Of a stretch of 18,097 bases of DNA, positions 1-6,779 are shown one piece after another. Positions within the stretch are counted from its first letter, which is position 1; every line of letters starts with the position of its first letter. The position numbers and the translations under genes were made by a program. The DNA is from Bacilli bacterium (GTDB lineage: Bacteria; Bacillota_I; Bacilli_A; RF39; UBA660), in contig JAQVZB010000018.1 in NCBI GenBank assembly GCA_029004695.1, positions 1 through 18,097 on the forward strand. The letters run 5' to 3'. The notes beneath the pieces were generated by a model. The model searched no databases. It had not been told where the DNA came from and was given only the letters and a program-made list of their open reading frames with translations.

Positions 1-34
1 TAGTTTTTGACTAGAGGTTTTCTTATATGTTTTT

Positions 35-244
35 TTAACAATATTTTACTTTAAATTTTGTTATTTTTAATATTATTTCTTTAATTAACAAATTTATTAA
101 TGGTCTTCCATTAACATTTTCCTTCTTGATTGATATATTTTCCATATTTGGGGCAGCACAAATAAGCCATGTATAATTTTGATTTTTTTTAAATCCTCTA
201 TGCATATCTATTCCGTGATTTTGTTTACTATCTGCAAAACTTCT
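35..244 (-). pseudogene. Transposase C-terminal remnant (IS1182-like, DDE_Tnp_1_6 type)
   Basis: Read on the minus strand, 69 codons run from 244 down to a stop at 35-37. The first residues are RSFADSKQNHGIDMHRGF, followed by KKNQNYTWLICAAPNMENI. This matches what I recall of the C-terminal end of IS1182-like transposases (ERSFAD-x-K-x2-HG, then an RG-x3-V/N segment and a conserved A-x-QN-x-K-x-I). An in-frame stop at 245-247 sits where the family has Glu before RSFAD, and nothing further upstream reads as transposase. The element is therefore a decayed 3' fragment with no start codon. It lies directly upstream of yvcK, where many Bacillota carry rapZ/yvcJ. The family assignment rests on memory of the motif, not on a search. 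Confidence 0.6.
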
Positions 245-248
245 TTAA

Positions 249-289
249 AGCACCATGTTGTGCTAGCCAGTAACATGCCCTTATAGGGC
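249..289. other. Cluster of small inverted repeats upstream of the yvcK terminator
   Basis: AGCAC (249-253) can pair with GTGCT (260-264), and GCCCT (277-281) with AGGGC (285-289). CATGTT (254-259) can instead pair with AACATG (272-277), which excludes the first hairpin. With the hairpin at 296-325, three stem-loops follow each other between the transposase remnant and the yvcK promoter. This may be an eroded insertion-sequence end or part of a small structured RNA. I recognise no known RNA family. Confidence 0.3.
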
Positions 290-295
290 TGAGAG

Positions 296-325
296 AAAAA
301 CCACATCTTTTAGGCGTGGATTTTT
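296..325. terminator. Hairpin terminator, probably bidirectional
   Basis: AAAAA-CCAC (296-304) pairs with GTGG-A-TTTTT (316-325), with one bulged A and two extra pairs inside the loop. The T tract follows on the + strand and the A tract gives a T tract on the minus strand. It would separate yvcK from anything read through from the left. Confidence 0.55.
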
Positions 326-326
326 A

Positions 327-355
327 TTGAATATGAGTAACAATTTAGTTATAAT
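327..355 (+). promoter_or_regulatory. Sigma-A-type promoter of yvcK-whiA
   Basis: TTGAAT (327-332) and TATAAT (350-355) are separated by exactly 17 bases. The -10 box lies 24 bases upstream of the yvcK start and just after the hairpin terminator at 296-325. Confidence 0.7.
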
Positions 356-379
356 ATTAAGTAGGAAGTTTGTGATGAA

Positions 380-1333
380 ATGAAAAATATTGTCGTTTTT
401 GGTGGTGGAACGGGAATGAGTCAGATATTAAAAGGCTTAAAGTTATTTCCTCTTAATGTAACTGCGGTAGTATGTGTTTCAGATAATGGCAGAAGTACTG
501 GTGTTCTTAGACAAATATACGATATTCCCGCGGTTGGAGATATATCAAAAGTATTATTAAATATTAGTAATTTAGATAATAATTTAAAAGAATTATTAAA
601 TTATCGAATAAAAGGGAGTAATGACTCAAATGATTTTAATCATTCAATTAAAAATTTATTATTAACGGCATTAATTGATATAAAAGGGAATTTAAGTGAT
701 GCGGTCGTAGAGTTTTGTAAAATATTTAATATCGAAGGATCAGTCTTACCTTTGACGGAAGATAATGTTAATATAATTGCCAAAACAACGGAAGGTAAAA
801 TTATTGTTGGTGAAGATGAAATAACCGAAGCTAAAAAAACGATTGAATCTATTTGGTATGATAAAGATTTTAAAGTAAATGATAAAGTATTAGAAGCCAT
901 TAATAATGCTGAATGTATTATTTTTGCTCCTGGAAGTTTATATACTAGTATTCTTCCTCATTTAATGGCTCCAGAAATCGTGAATGCCATTAATAATAAT
1001 AAAGCTAAAAAATTATATATATGCAATTTAATTACTCAACCTGGCGAAACGATTGGTTTTTCCGTTAGTGATCATTTAAAATTATTTAATAAATATTTAA
1101 ATAATTCGATTGATACAGTCATAGCTAATAAAGCAAAAATATCAAAAAAAGTAAGTTATAAGTACCAAACAAGAGAACAAAAATATCCCGTTGTATATGA
1201 TGAAGAAAGAATAAATAAAATGGGTATAAAAGTTATTGCAGATAAATTATATATAATTGAAGATAATACGATTAGACATGATTCTTTAAAAACGGCTTAT
1301 TTAGTTTATAGTTATTTAATGGGAGATAAGTAA
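380..1333 (+). CDS. yvcK: YvcK-type gluconeogenesis factor (CofD-like, UDP-sugar binding)
   Basis: This 317-residue protein is a cytoplasmic YvcK/CofD-like regulator. The family binds UDP-sugars such as UDP-GlcNAc, supports growth on gluconeogenic carbon, and influences cell shape and wall synthesis. The N-terminal glycine loop reads GGGTGMSQILKGL (residues 8-20). A second loop, SDNGRSTG, begins at about residue 34, and PAVGDISKVLLN follows at about 50. The C-terminal half carries APGSLYTSILPHL and CNLITQPGETIGF, both family signatures. The usual ADDGGSSGRLR and PPGDIRN signatures are altered here. The start is preceded by AGGAAG (363-368). The stop shares one base with the whiA start (TAATG), so translation is probably coupled. 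No rapZ precedes it in the window, unlike the common rapZ-yvcK-whiA order. Confidence 0.93.
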   Translation: MKNIVVFGGGTGMSQILKGLKLFPLNVTAVVCVSDNGRSTGVLRQIYDIPAVGDISKVLLNISNLDNNLKELLNYRIKGSNDSNDFNHSIKNLLLTALIDIKGNLSDAVVEFCKIFNIEGSVLPLTEDNVNIIAKTTEGKIIVGEDEITEAKKTIESIWYDKDFKVNDKVLEAINNAECIIFAPGSLYTSILPHLMAPEIVNAINNNKAKKLYICNLITQPGETIGFSVSDHLKLFNKYLNNSIDTVIANKAKISKKVSYKYQTREQKYPVVYDEERINKMGIKVIADKLYIIEDNTIRHDSLKTAYLVYSYLMGDK

Positions 1334-2235
1334 TGACTTTTACGACTATTATTAAAGATGAAGTAACTAAAAACAATGAAAATATTATTGAGTCTTTAAT
1401 ATCACTTCATGCTTATTTAAAATCAAATAGTATTATTAACGAAGATAAAATATCAATTTTAATTGAAAATGCTTCGGTAGCAAGATGGATATTTAAACTG
1501 ATTAAAAGCCATTATAATATTAATATTGTTTTAACCATGAGAGTAATTAAAAGATTTAAAGTAAGAAATTTATATATTCTAGATATTAAAGAAAAGAAAG
1601 ATCTAATAATCGCAGATATTAAGAATATTTATAATGATATTTTAGAAAGTTCTTTTGAAGAAAAAATTGCTTTTTTAAAAGGGATATTTTTATCTTGTGG
1701 AAGTATAAATGATCCTAAAAAAAATCAATATCATATGGAATTTTTATTAAAAGAAAAAAAAGATGCTTATTTAATTGATAAAATATTAAAAGAAATAAAT
1801 TTTAACAGTAAAGTATTAAAAAGAGAAAAAGAATATATGGTATATATCAAAATGAGTGAGAATATTAGTGACTTTATTAAGTTAATTGGTGCTCCTAATG
1901 CTTTATTTTATTTTGAAGATATTAGAATATATAAAGATCATAAAAATATGGTGAATCGCCTAAATAATTGTGAGCAAGCTAATGTTGAAAAATCGATGAA
2001 ATCAAGTAAAATAATTTTAAATAATATTAAATATTTAGAAAAAAAAGATTTAATTGACTTACTTGATGAAAGAACTAAAGAAATTATTAATTATAAAAAA
2101 AAATATCCTGAAACATCTTTGGCAGAATTAGCTGAGATAATTAGTTTAGAAACAAATAAAAAAATCAGTAAATCAGGAGTCAATCATCATTTTCGAAAAA
2201 TCGATGAAATAGTGAATAAACATATGATTAAATAA
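1333..2235 (+). CDS. whiA: WhiA sporulation/cell-division regulator
   Basis: This 300-residue protein has the WhiA layout: an N-terminal part of degenerate LAGLIDADG homing-endonuclease fold and a C-terminal helix-turn-helix domain. The LAGLIDADG-like stretch GIFLSCGSINDP lies around residues 117-128. The linker contains NNCEQANVEKSM, and the C-terminal HTH holds YPETSLAELAEI and the highly conserved SGVNHHFRKIDE. WhiA binds DNA in actinobacterial sporulation. In Bacillota it affects division, chromosome segregation and fatty-acid composition, with no dedicated spore role. It overlaps the yvcK stop by one base. Its last 8 bases overlap the 3' end of the convergent clpP, with no separate terminator visible between them. 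Confidence 0.95.
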   Translation: MTFTTIIKDEVTKNNENIIESLISLHAYLKSNSIINEDKISILIENASVARWIFKLIKSHYNINIVLTMRVIKRFKVRNLYILDIKEKKDLIIADIKNIYNDILESSFEEKIAFLKGIFLSCGSINDPKKNQYHMEFLLKEKKDAYLIDKILKEINFNSKVLKREKEYMVYIKMSENISDFIKLIGAPNALFYFEDIRIYKDHKNMVNRLNNCEQANVEKSMKSSKIILNNIKYLEKKDLIDLLDERTKEIINYKKKYPETSLAELAEIISLETNKKISKSGVNHHFRKIDEIVNKHMIK

Positions 2236-2803
2236 TTTTATCTATTAGTCCATAATCAATTGCATCATTGGGAGCTAAATAAAAATCCCTTTCGGTATCT
2301 TTAGTTATTTTATTGATCGTTTTATTACATATTGAAGCTAATATTTTATTTAGTTTCTTTTTTATTTCTAATATTCTTTCAGCTTGGATTTTAATATCAG
2401 TTGCTTGGCCTTGAGTTCCTCCTAATACTTGATGAATCATTATTTCACTATTTTTTAGTGATAATCTTTTACCTTTAGTACCTGCTGCTAAAATGATAGC
2501 TGCCATTGAAGCACATAATCCAGTGGCAACAGTTGATACATCACTTTTGATATAATTCATAGTATCATATATTGATAGGCCTGCTGTTACACTTCCACCG
2601 GGACTATTTATATATAAAAAGATGTCTTCATTTGATAAAGAATCTAAATAAAGAAGCTGGCTAATTATTAATGTACTTACATTATCATTTATTTCCCCAT
2701 TTAAAAATATAATTCTATTATCTAATAATTTTGAATAGATATCGTATATTTTTTCACCATTATAGTTCTTTTCAATTATATTTGGTATTATCAAATTTAT
2801 CAC
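2228..2803 (-). CDS. clpP: ATP-dependent Clp protease proteolytic subunit
   Basis: This is a 191-residue ClpP, the tetradecameric serine peptidase that degrades substrates unfolded by ClpX, ClpC or ClpA-type ATPases. The catalytic triad is visible as Ser99 (GLCASMAA), His124 (MIHQ) and Asp173 (ERDFYLAP). The oxyanion-region SPGGSVTAG (67-75) and the QGQATDI handle motif (131-137) are intact, and the length is normal. The start is set by AAAGGTG on the minus strand (2801-2807), 9 bases before the ATG. The gene is convergent with whiA (8-base overlap) and divergent from the nucleoside kinase across 108 bases. I see no convincing CtsR (GGTCAAA-type) or CIRCE operator, and no clear -10/-35 pair on the minus strand. 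Confidence 0.97.
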   Translation of the reverse strand: MINLIIPNIIEKNYNGEKIYDIYSKLLDNRIIFLNGEINDNVSTLIISQLLYLDSLSNEDIFLYINSPGGSVTAGLSIYDTMNYIKSDVSTVATGLCASMAAIILAAGTKGKRLSLKNSEIMIHQVLGGTQGQATDIKIQAERILEIKKKLNKILASICNKTINKITKDTERDFYLAPNDAIDYGLIDKII

Positions 2804-2850
2804 CTTTATAATATCTTAAAAAAAAATAGTAAAAATATACATAAAAAGGT

Positions 2851-2878
2851 GTGACAAAATTATTTTTTTTGTTATAAT
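2851..2878 (+). promoter_or_regulatory. Promoter of the nucleoside kinase-gap unit
   Basis: GTGACA (2851-2856, one mismatch to TTGACA) and TATAAT (2873-2878) are separated by 16 bases. An extended -10 TG at 2870-2871 supports it. It lies 33 bases upstream of the start at 2912. Confidence 0.65.
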
Positions 2879-2911
2879 AGAAATAGAATATAAGAAGGTA
2901 GTTGGTTATCC

Positions 2912-4378
2912 ATGTTATTAGATCGATATGATGTTAAAGTTTACCAATCAGGATTAAAATTTGTTTTATATGTTGCTGTTAAGAATATCCTTAAGTGCGA
3001 TGTTACTTTTCCGCATTCATTAGATAAAGGTTTGTATACTAAAATAATTACTCCTCGAGTACTTAATCAAGATGATATCGAAACTATAAAAGTTGAAATG
3101 CAAAGAATTATTGGACTTAATGGTAAAATATCAAAAAAAGTCATAGCTAAAAATGAGGCCTATAACTATTATTTAAAATTAAAAGTTAAAGAAAAAGCCG
3201 GAAATATAAATAATCAAAATAATAAAACGGTTACTTTATACGAACTTATGGGTGTATATAATTATTTTATGGGAGATATGCCAGATTCAACAGGAATGTT
3301 GGATAAATTTGAATTAACTTTTTTAGGGAATAATGATTTAATATTAAGTTTTCCTCTTGATAAAAGTGGTGTTATTCCCGAATATATTCATCAAGAAAAA
3401 ATATTTGCCAGTTTTAAAGAATATGATAGTTGGATAAAATCACTAGGGATTGAATATGTTAATGATTTAAATAATATTGTATCGCAAAATAAAATCAAAG
3501 AATTTATTAAGAAAAATGATATCATGATGGATAATCAAATATATAAAATAGCTGAAAAAGTAAAAGAATCAGGAAGAAAGATTATTCTTTTAGGCGGACC
3601 ATCATCTTCTGGAAAAACGACCAGTGCGAGAAAACTTGCTCTTTATTTATCAACATTTGGATTAAATCCGATCTATTTAGGTCTTGATGATTACTTTAAA
3701 GATGAAGGGGAAAAACCACTTGATCATAAGGGAGAACCTGATTATGAAAGTTTAGAGTCGATTGATTTAGAATTATTTAATAATCAATTAAATGATATGC
3801 TTGATGGTAAAGAAGTAAGTGTTCCTAGTTACAATTTTGCTCTTGGGGAAAAAGAATATAAACAAAGATTAATAAAATTAAATTATAATGACATAATACT
3901 AATAGAAGGATTACACTGTCTTAATGAAGAGTTAACAAAACATATTCCCAGAGACGAAAAATATAAAGTGTATTTAAGTCCTTTTACACCATTAAATATC
4001 GATCGTCATAATCATTTATCGACGATTGATGTTAGATTATTAAGAAGATTTATTAGAGATAGTTGGGCAAGAAATTTCCCGCCCGAAAGTACTTTAAAAA
4101 TATGGGAAAAGGTAAGAGACGGTGAAGTTAAACATATCTTTCCTCATACTGGTGAAGCTGATGCGGTCTTAAATACAGCTTTTATCTACGAAGTTGGAGT
4201 ATTAAAAGTATATGGTGAGCCCCTTCTTTATAATATACCTCCTGAATCGAAATATTATAACGAAGCCAGAAGATTAATTGACTTTTTACAAATGTTTTTC
4301 CCAATACCTAGTGAGTATGTAAGTCCGGATAATGTCTTAAGAGAATTTATTGGAGGTTCTTATTTCGAAGAGAGGTAA
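2912..4378 (+). CDS. Nucleoside (uridine-type) kinase with N-terminal ThrRS-like region
   Basis: This 488-residue protein combines an N-terminal region of about 200 residues with a C-terminal P-loop kinase of the phosphoribulokinase/uridine kinase family. Walker A is GGPSSSGKT (228-236). DDYF (259-262) and the IEGLH (331-335) strand end follow, then DVRLLRRFIRD (373-383), which fits the lid/substrate-binding segment. This architecture is known in Bacillota as a nucleoside kinase with a threonyl-tRNA-synthetase-like N-terminal part. The likely reaction is NTP-dependent 5'-phosphorylation of uridine or cytidine, that is pyrimidine salvage, but the substrate cannot be read from sequence. The upstream AAGAAGG is about 12 bases from the start. 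Only 6 bases separate its stop from gap, so the two are probably cotranscribed. Confidence 0.85.
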   Translation: MLLDRYDVKVYQSGLKFVLYVAVKNILKCDVTFPHSLDKGLYTKIITPRVLNQDDIETIKVEMQRIIGLNGKISKKVIAKNEAYNYYLKLKVKEKAGNINNQNNKTVTLYELMGVYNYFMGDMPDSTGMLDKFELTFLGNNDLILSFPLDKSGVIPEYIHQEKIFASFKEYDSWIKSLGIEYVNDLNNIVSQNKIKEFIKKNDIMMDNQIYKIAEKVKESGRKIILLGGPSSSGKTTSARKLALYLSTFGLNPIYLGLDDYFKDEGEKPLDHKGEPDYESLESIDLELFNNQLNDMLDGKEVSVPSYNFALGEKEYKQRLIKLNYNDIILIEGLHCLNEELTKHIPRDEKYKVYLSPFTPLNIDRHNHLSTIDVRLLRRFIRDSWARNFPPESTLKIWEKVRDGEVKHIFPHTGEADAVLNTAFIYEVGVLKVYGEPLLYNIPPESKYYNEARRLIDFLQMFFPIPSEYVSPDNVLREFIGGSYFEER

Positions 4379-4384
4379 TATTTT

Positions 4385-5386
4385 ATGAAAAAAATTGCAA
4401 TTAATGGATTTGGAAGAATTGGAAGACTAGCTTTAAGACAATTAGTAGGAACAGATGAATATAAAGTAGTGGCAATTAATTCGCGTAGTAATCCTGAAGA
4501 ACTAGCTTATCTATTTAAATATGATACTGTTCATGGTGCATGGGATGATGATTTAATAAGTTATAATGATGAAGGAATTATCGTTGATGGAGAATTAATT
4601 AAAACTTATATAATTGATAGTCCTAAAGATTGTCCTTGGGGACAATTAGATATTGATGTTGTTTTAGAATGTACCGGATTATTTACTAAAGAAGAAGATG
4701 CGATGATGCATATTGAAGCCGGCGCAAAATATGTAATAGTTTCAGCCCCAGGAAATGGTAATGTTAAAACAATCGTATATGGGGTAAATGATGATATCTT
4801 AACGGGAGAAGAAAAAGTTATTAGTACTAGTTCTTGTACAACAAATTGTTTAGCTCCAGTTGTAAAATTAATAAATGATAATTTTAAAATTGAAGCGGGA
4901 TTTATGACGACAGCTCATGCTTATACTAATGATCAAGTAACGCTTGATGGTGTACATAAAAAAGGTATAACTTCAAGAAGAGGAAGAGCCGCTTCTGAAA
5001 ATATTATTCCGACATCAACAGGAGCAGCTAAAAGTATTGGAGCTGTTATTCCTGAGTTAGAAGGTAAATTAAATGGAATCGCATTAAGAGTTCCAGTACC
5101 TAATGGTTCATGTATCGATTTAACTTTAATGTTAGCAAAAGAAACTAGTTCTGAAGAAATAAATGAATTATTTAAAACTAATTCTAATGATGTTTTAAAA
5201 TTCACTTTAGATCCGATAGTATCAAGTGATATAATTGGAAAGACATGTGGAGCATTAGTTGATGGAAATCTTACTAAAGTATTAGATAAAGATAAAAAAT
5301 TTATTAAAGTAATAGCTTGGTATGATAATGAATATGGTTATACAGCTCAAATGTTAAGAACTATGGAAGTATTATTAAGAAAATAA
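4385..5386 (+). CDS. gap: Glyceraldehyde-3-phosphate dehydrogenase, phosphorylating
   Basis: This 333-residue enzyme interconverts glyceraldehyde 3-phosphate and 1,3-bisphosphoglycerate with NAD(P) in glycolysis/gluconeogenesis. The Rossmann fingerprint is INGFGRIGR (6-14). The nucleophile Cys151 lies in SSCTTNC and its partner His178 in TTAHAYT. The late motif WYDNEYGY is intact. The Asp-Leu pair that normally follows VAIN and contacts the NAD adenosine ribose is replaced by Ser33-Arg34. The usual LDLPH loop reads LDGVH. Both changes lie in positions that set NAD versus NADP preference, so NADP or dual use is possible. It follows the nucleoside kinase closely. The expected partners pgk and tpiA are not in the window. 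Confidence 0.95.
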   Translation: MKKIAINGFGRIGRLALRQLVGTDEYKVVAINSRSNPEELAYLFKYDTVHGAWDDDLISYNDEGIIVDGELIKTYIIDSPKDCPWGQLDIDVVLECTGLFTKEEDAMMHIEAGAKYVIVSAPGNGNVKTIVYGVNDDILTGEEKVISTSSCTTNCLAPVVKLINDNFKIEAGFMTTAHAYTNDQVTLDGVHKKGITSRRGRAASENIIPTSTGAAKSIGAVIPELEGKLNGIALRVPVPNGSCIDLTLMLAKETSSEEINELFKTNSNDVLKFTLDPIVSSDIIGKTCGALVDGNLTKVLDKDKKFIKVIAWYDNEYGYTAQMLRTMEVLLRK

Positions 5387-5396
5387 TACTTTTTTT
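5367..5396 (+). terminator. Rho-independent terminator overlapping the gap stop codon
   Basis: AAGTATTATT (5367-5376) pairs perfectly with AATAATACTT (5382-5391) across a 5-base loop, followed by five T. The gap stop codon (5384-5386) lies in the descending arm. Confidence 0.7.
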
Positions 5397-5410
5397 AGCA
5401 TATAATTAAT

Positions 5411-5617
5411 ATGTTTAAAATTTTTAAAATAATAATTGGCATTAATTTAATTAGTTATTCATTAATATTTTTTATTATGTATTTAAATTTATTTGTTGTT
5501 GGTTATAATTTTTACTTTTATTTATTGCAAATAGTAACTCATTTTGAAACTTTATTATTTATTCCCGGCCTTTATTTAATTGGTTCATCTTTACAGAAAA
5601 AAAATAAAATGATATGA
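5411..5617 (+). CDS. Small hypothetical membrane protein
   Basis: This 68-codon ORF encodes a very hydrophobic product with about two membrane helices (roughly residues 5-31 and 34-60) and a basic QKKNKM tail. I do not recognise a family. No Shine-Dalgarno sequence precedes the ATG, and the gap terminator ends only 15 bases upstream. The TATAAT at 5401-5406 is too close to serve as a -10 box for this start. The next gene begins 16 bases downstream with its own GGAGG. It could be a genuine small membrane protein cotranscribed with the 5634 gene, or a chance ORF in AT-rich DNA. Confidence 0.35.
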   Translation: MFKIFKIIIGINLISYSLIFFIMYLNLFVVGYNFYFYLLQIVTHFETLLFIPGLYLIGSSLQKKNKMI

Positions 5618-5633
5618 TTATTTCGGAGGCATT

Positions 5634-6680
5634 ATGAAAAAAATATTGTTATTTTTGTTACTGTTAATTCCTACGGTTGTAAATGCTGATGTTAAAGTAT
5701 TAACTCATTTAATTGATGCCGAAATCGAAATAGCAGGGGCATTAAAAGTCAAAGAAACGATTATTATTGAAGGTGATACCAAAGTATTTTCTCGAAACCT
5801 TAATTATAAAATGATTGATGAAGTATGGAATAAACAGGATTTAAACTTTAAATCATCGCCTATTTACAATGGTTATAGTTTAGAAAATATTAAAGTATCA
5901 GCTTTTAAAACTAATGGTGAGATTGATTTTAATCATGAAGTAAAAAGTTTTTTTAATGAATTAGATCCCACCAAGAAAAGTACAAATTTTTATACTAAAG
6001 TAAATAATAAATTAGGAACTAATGTTAATATTAATTATGATACTAGTAAAAATGAAAAAACCGCTTATTATATTGAATATTTAATCACTAATGTTATTGT
6101 TGCTCATAATGATATTAATGAACTTAATTTTACATTTAATAATTTAAATTATAATGCTGCTAATACTTTAATCCGAGTAATAATACCTTATCCTACTGAT
6201 AGTGATTTATTTAATGTTTGGCTTCATGGACCATCTAATGGAGAATTAAATTATTTAATAAATGAAAATAAAGAAAAAGTTGGAATAATATCTTCATTTC
6301 CTAAGATAAATTCAAATGTAAATGTTAGATTAACTTTACCTAAAGAACAAGTAGGTATTGATATCTATTTAAATAAGACTAAAACTGATGCTTTAAATAA
6401 AATAAAACAAGTAGAAAATTCAAGATTAGATAGACAGAATTTTAATAATAAATCTTTAAAGGTAATAAAATATGTTGTAATTATTCTAAGTATTATTTAT
6501 GTAATTAGCTCACCATCTTTATATAAATATTATTCAAAAAGTTTATCTATAGTATATTTATTATTAGGAGCAATTATTACCGGATTTAATTTTATCTTTA
6601 AATTTAATATTATATATGTCTATTTAATATTATTTGCTCCACTTATTATAATACTTATTAGAAAACTTCATAAAAAATAA
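5634..6680 (+). CDS. DUF2207-like predicted membrane protein
   Basis: This 348-residue protein has a signal peptide (residues 1-18, ending VNA before DV). An extracellular, beta-rich region of about 240 residues follows, then three membrane helices (about 276-294, 303-320 and 324-343) and a basic tail. The early IDAEIEIAGALKVKETIII and the later FNVWLHGPSNGEL recall DUF2207 proteins, which carry a conserved AW-x-HGP-x-G element. The family has no established function. GGAGG (5625-5629) sits only 4 bases before the ATG, which is close. It lacks the long Gly-rich cytoplasmic tail found in many DUF2207 members. It ends in its own terminator and is followed by the wall-ligase gene, which fits an envelope role. 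Confidence 0.6.
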   Translation: MKKILLFLLLLIPTVVNADVKVLTHLIDAEIEIAGALKVKETIIIEGDTKVFSRNLNYKMIDEVWNKQDLNFKSSPIYNGYSLENIKVSAFKTNGEIDFNHEVKSFFNELDPTKKSTNFYTKVNNKLGTNVNINYDTSKNEKTAYYIEYLITNVIVAHNDINELNFTFNNLNYNAANTLIRVIIPYPTDSDLFNVWLHGPSNGELNYLINENKEKVGIISSFPKINSNVNVRLTLPKEQVGIDIYLNKTKTDALNKIKQVENSRLDRQNFNNKSLKVIKYVVIILSIIYVISSPSLYKYYSKSLSIVYLLLGAIITGFNFIFKFNIIYVYLILFAPLIIILIRKLHKK

Positions 6681-6696
6681 AATATGAAGTTTTTTT
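6662..6696 (+). terminator. Terminator of the DUF2207-like gene
   Basis: AAAACTTCATA (6662-6672) pairs perfectly with TATGAAGTTTT (6683-6693) across a 10-base loop and is followed by further T. The stop codon (6678-6680) is inside the loop. Confidence 0.7.
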
Positions 6697-6728
6697 GTCA
6701 ATAAAGTTTTTTTACTTTACATACTTTA

Positions 6729-6756
6729 TTTAAATTAATCATGATTATGTTACAAT
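6729..6756 (+). promoter_or_regulatory. Promoter of the LCP ligase gene
   Basis: TTTAAA (6729-6734) and TACAAT (6751-6756) are 16 bases apart, with an extended -10 TG at 6748-6749. It overlaps the ATG at 6741, so translation cannot begin there if this promoter is used. Confidence 0.5.
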
Positions 6757-6763
6757 ATTTTTT

Positions 6764-6770
6764 AAGGAGA
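6764..6770 (+). promoter_or_regulatory. Ribosome binding site that sets the LCP start
   Basis: AAGGAGA lies 9 bases before GTG 6780-6782. No comparable site precedes the in-frame ATG at 6741 or 6747. Confidence 0.75.
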
Positions 6771-6779
6771 ACAGTAAAA

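Noticed and set aside
285..300. CTGAGA next to a stem, as in the thiamine pyrophosphate riboswitch
   Set aside because: The second half of the aptamer (ACCTGA-type motif and partner helices) is absent, and it lies upstream of the yvcK promoter.
640..900. Minus-strand ORF of 86 codons inside yvcK
   Set aside because: It lies wholly within a well-conserved gene, has no ribosome site and encodes nothing recognisable.
2801..2851. Inverted CACCTTT / AAAGGTG pair between clpP and the nucleoside kinase as an operator
   Set aside because: One arm is the clpP ribosome site and the other is an A-rich match by chance; it does not match CtsR or CIRCE.
4933..5205. Minus-strand ORF of 90 codons inside gap
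   Set aside because: Antisense shadow of the catalytic domain of GAPDH.
5401..5406. TATAAT as promoter for the small ORF at 5411
   Set aside because: It ends 4 bases before the ATG, so a transcript started from it would begin after the start codon, and no -35 box is clear.
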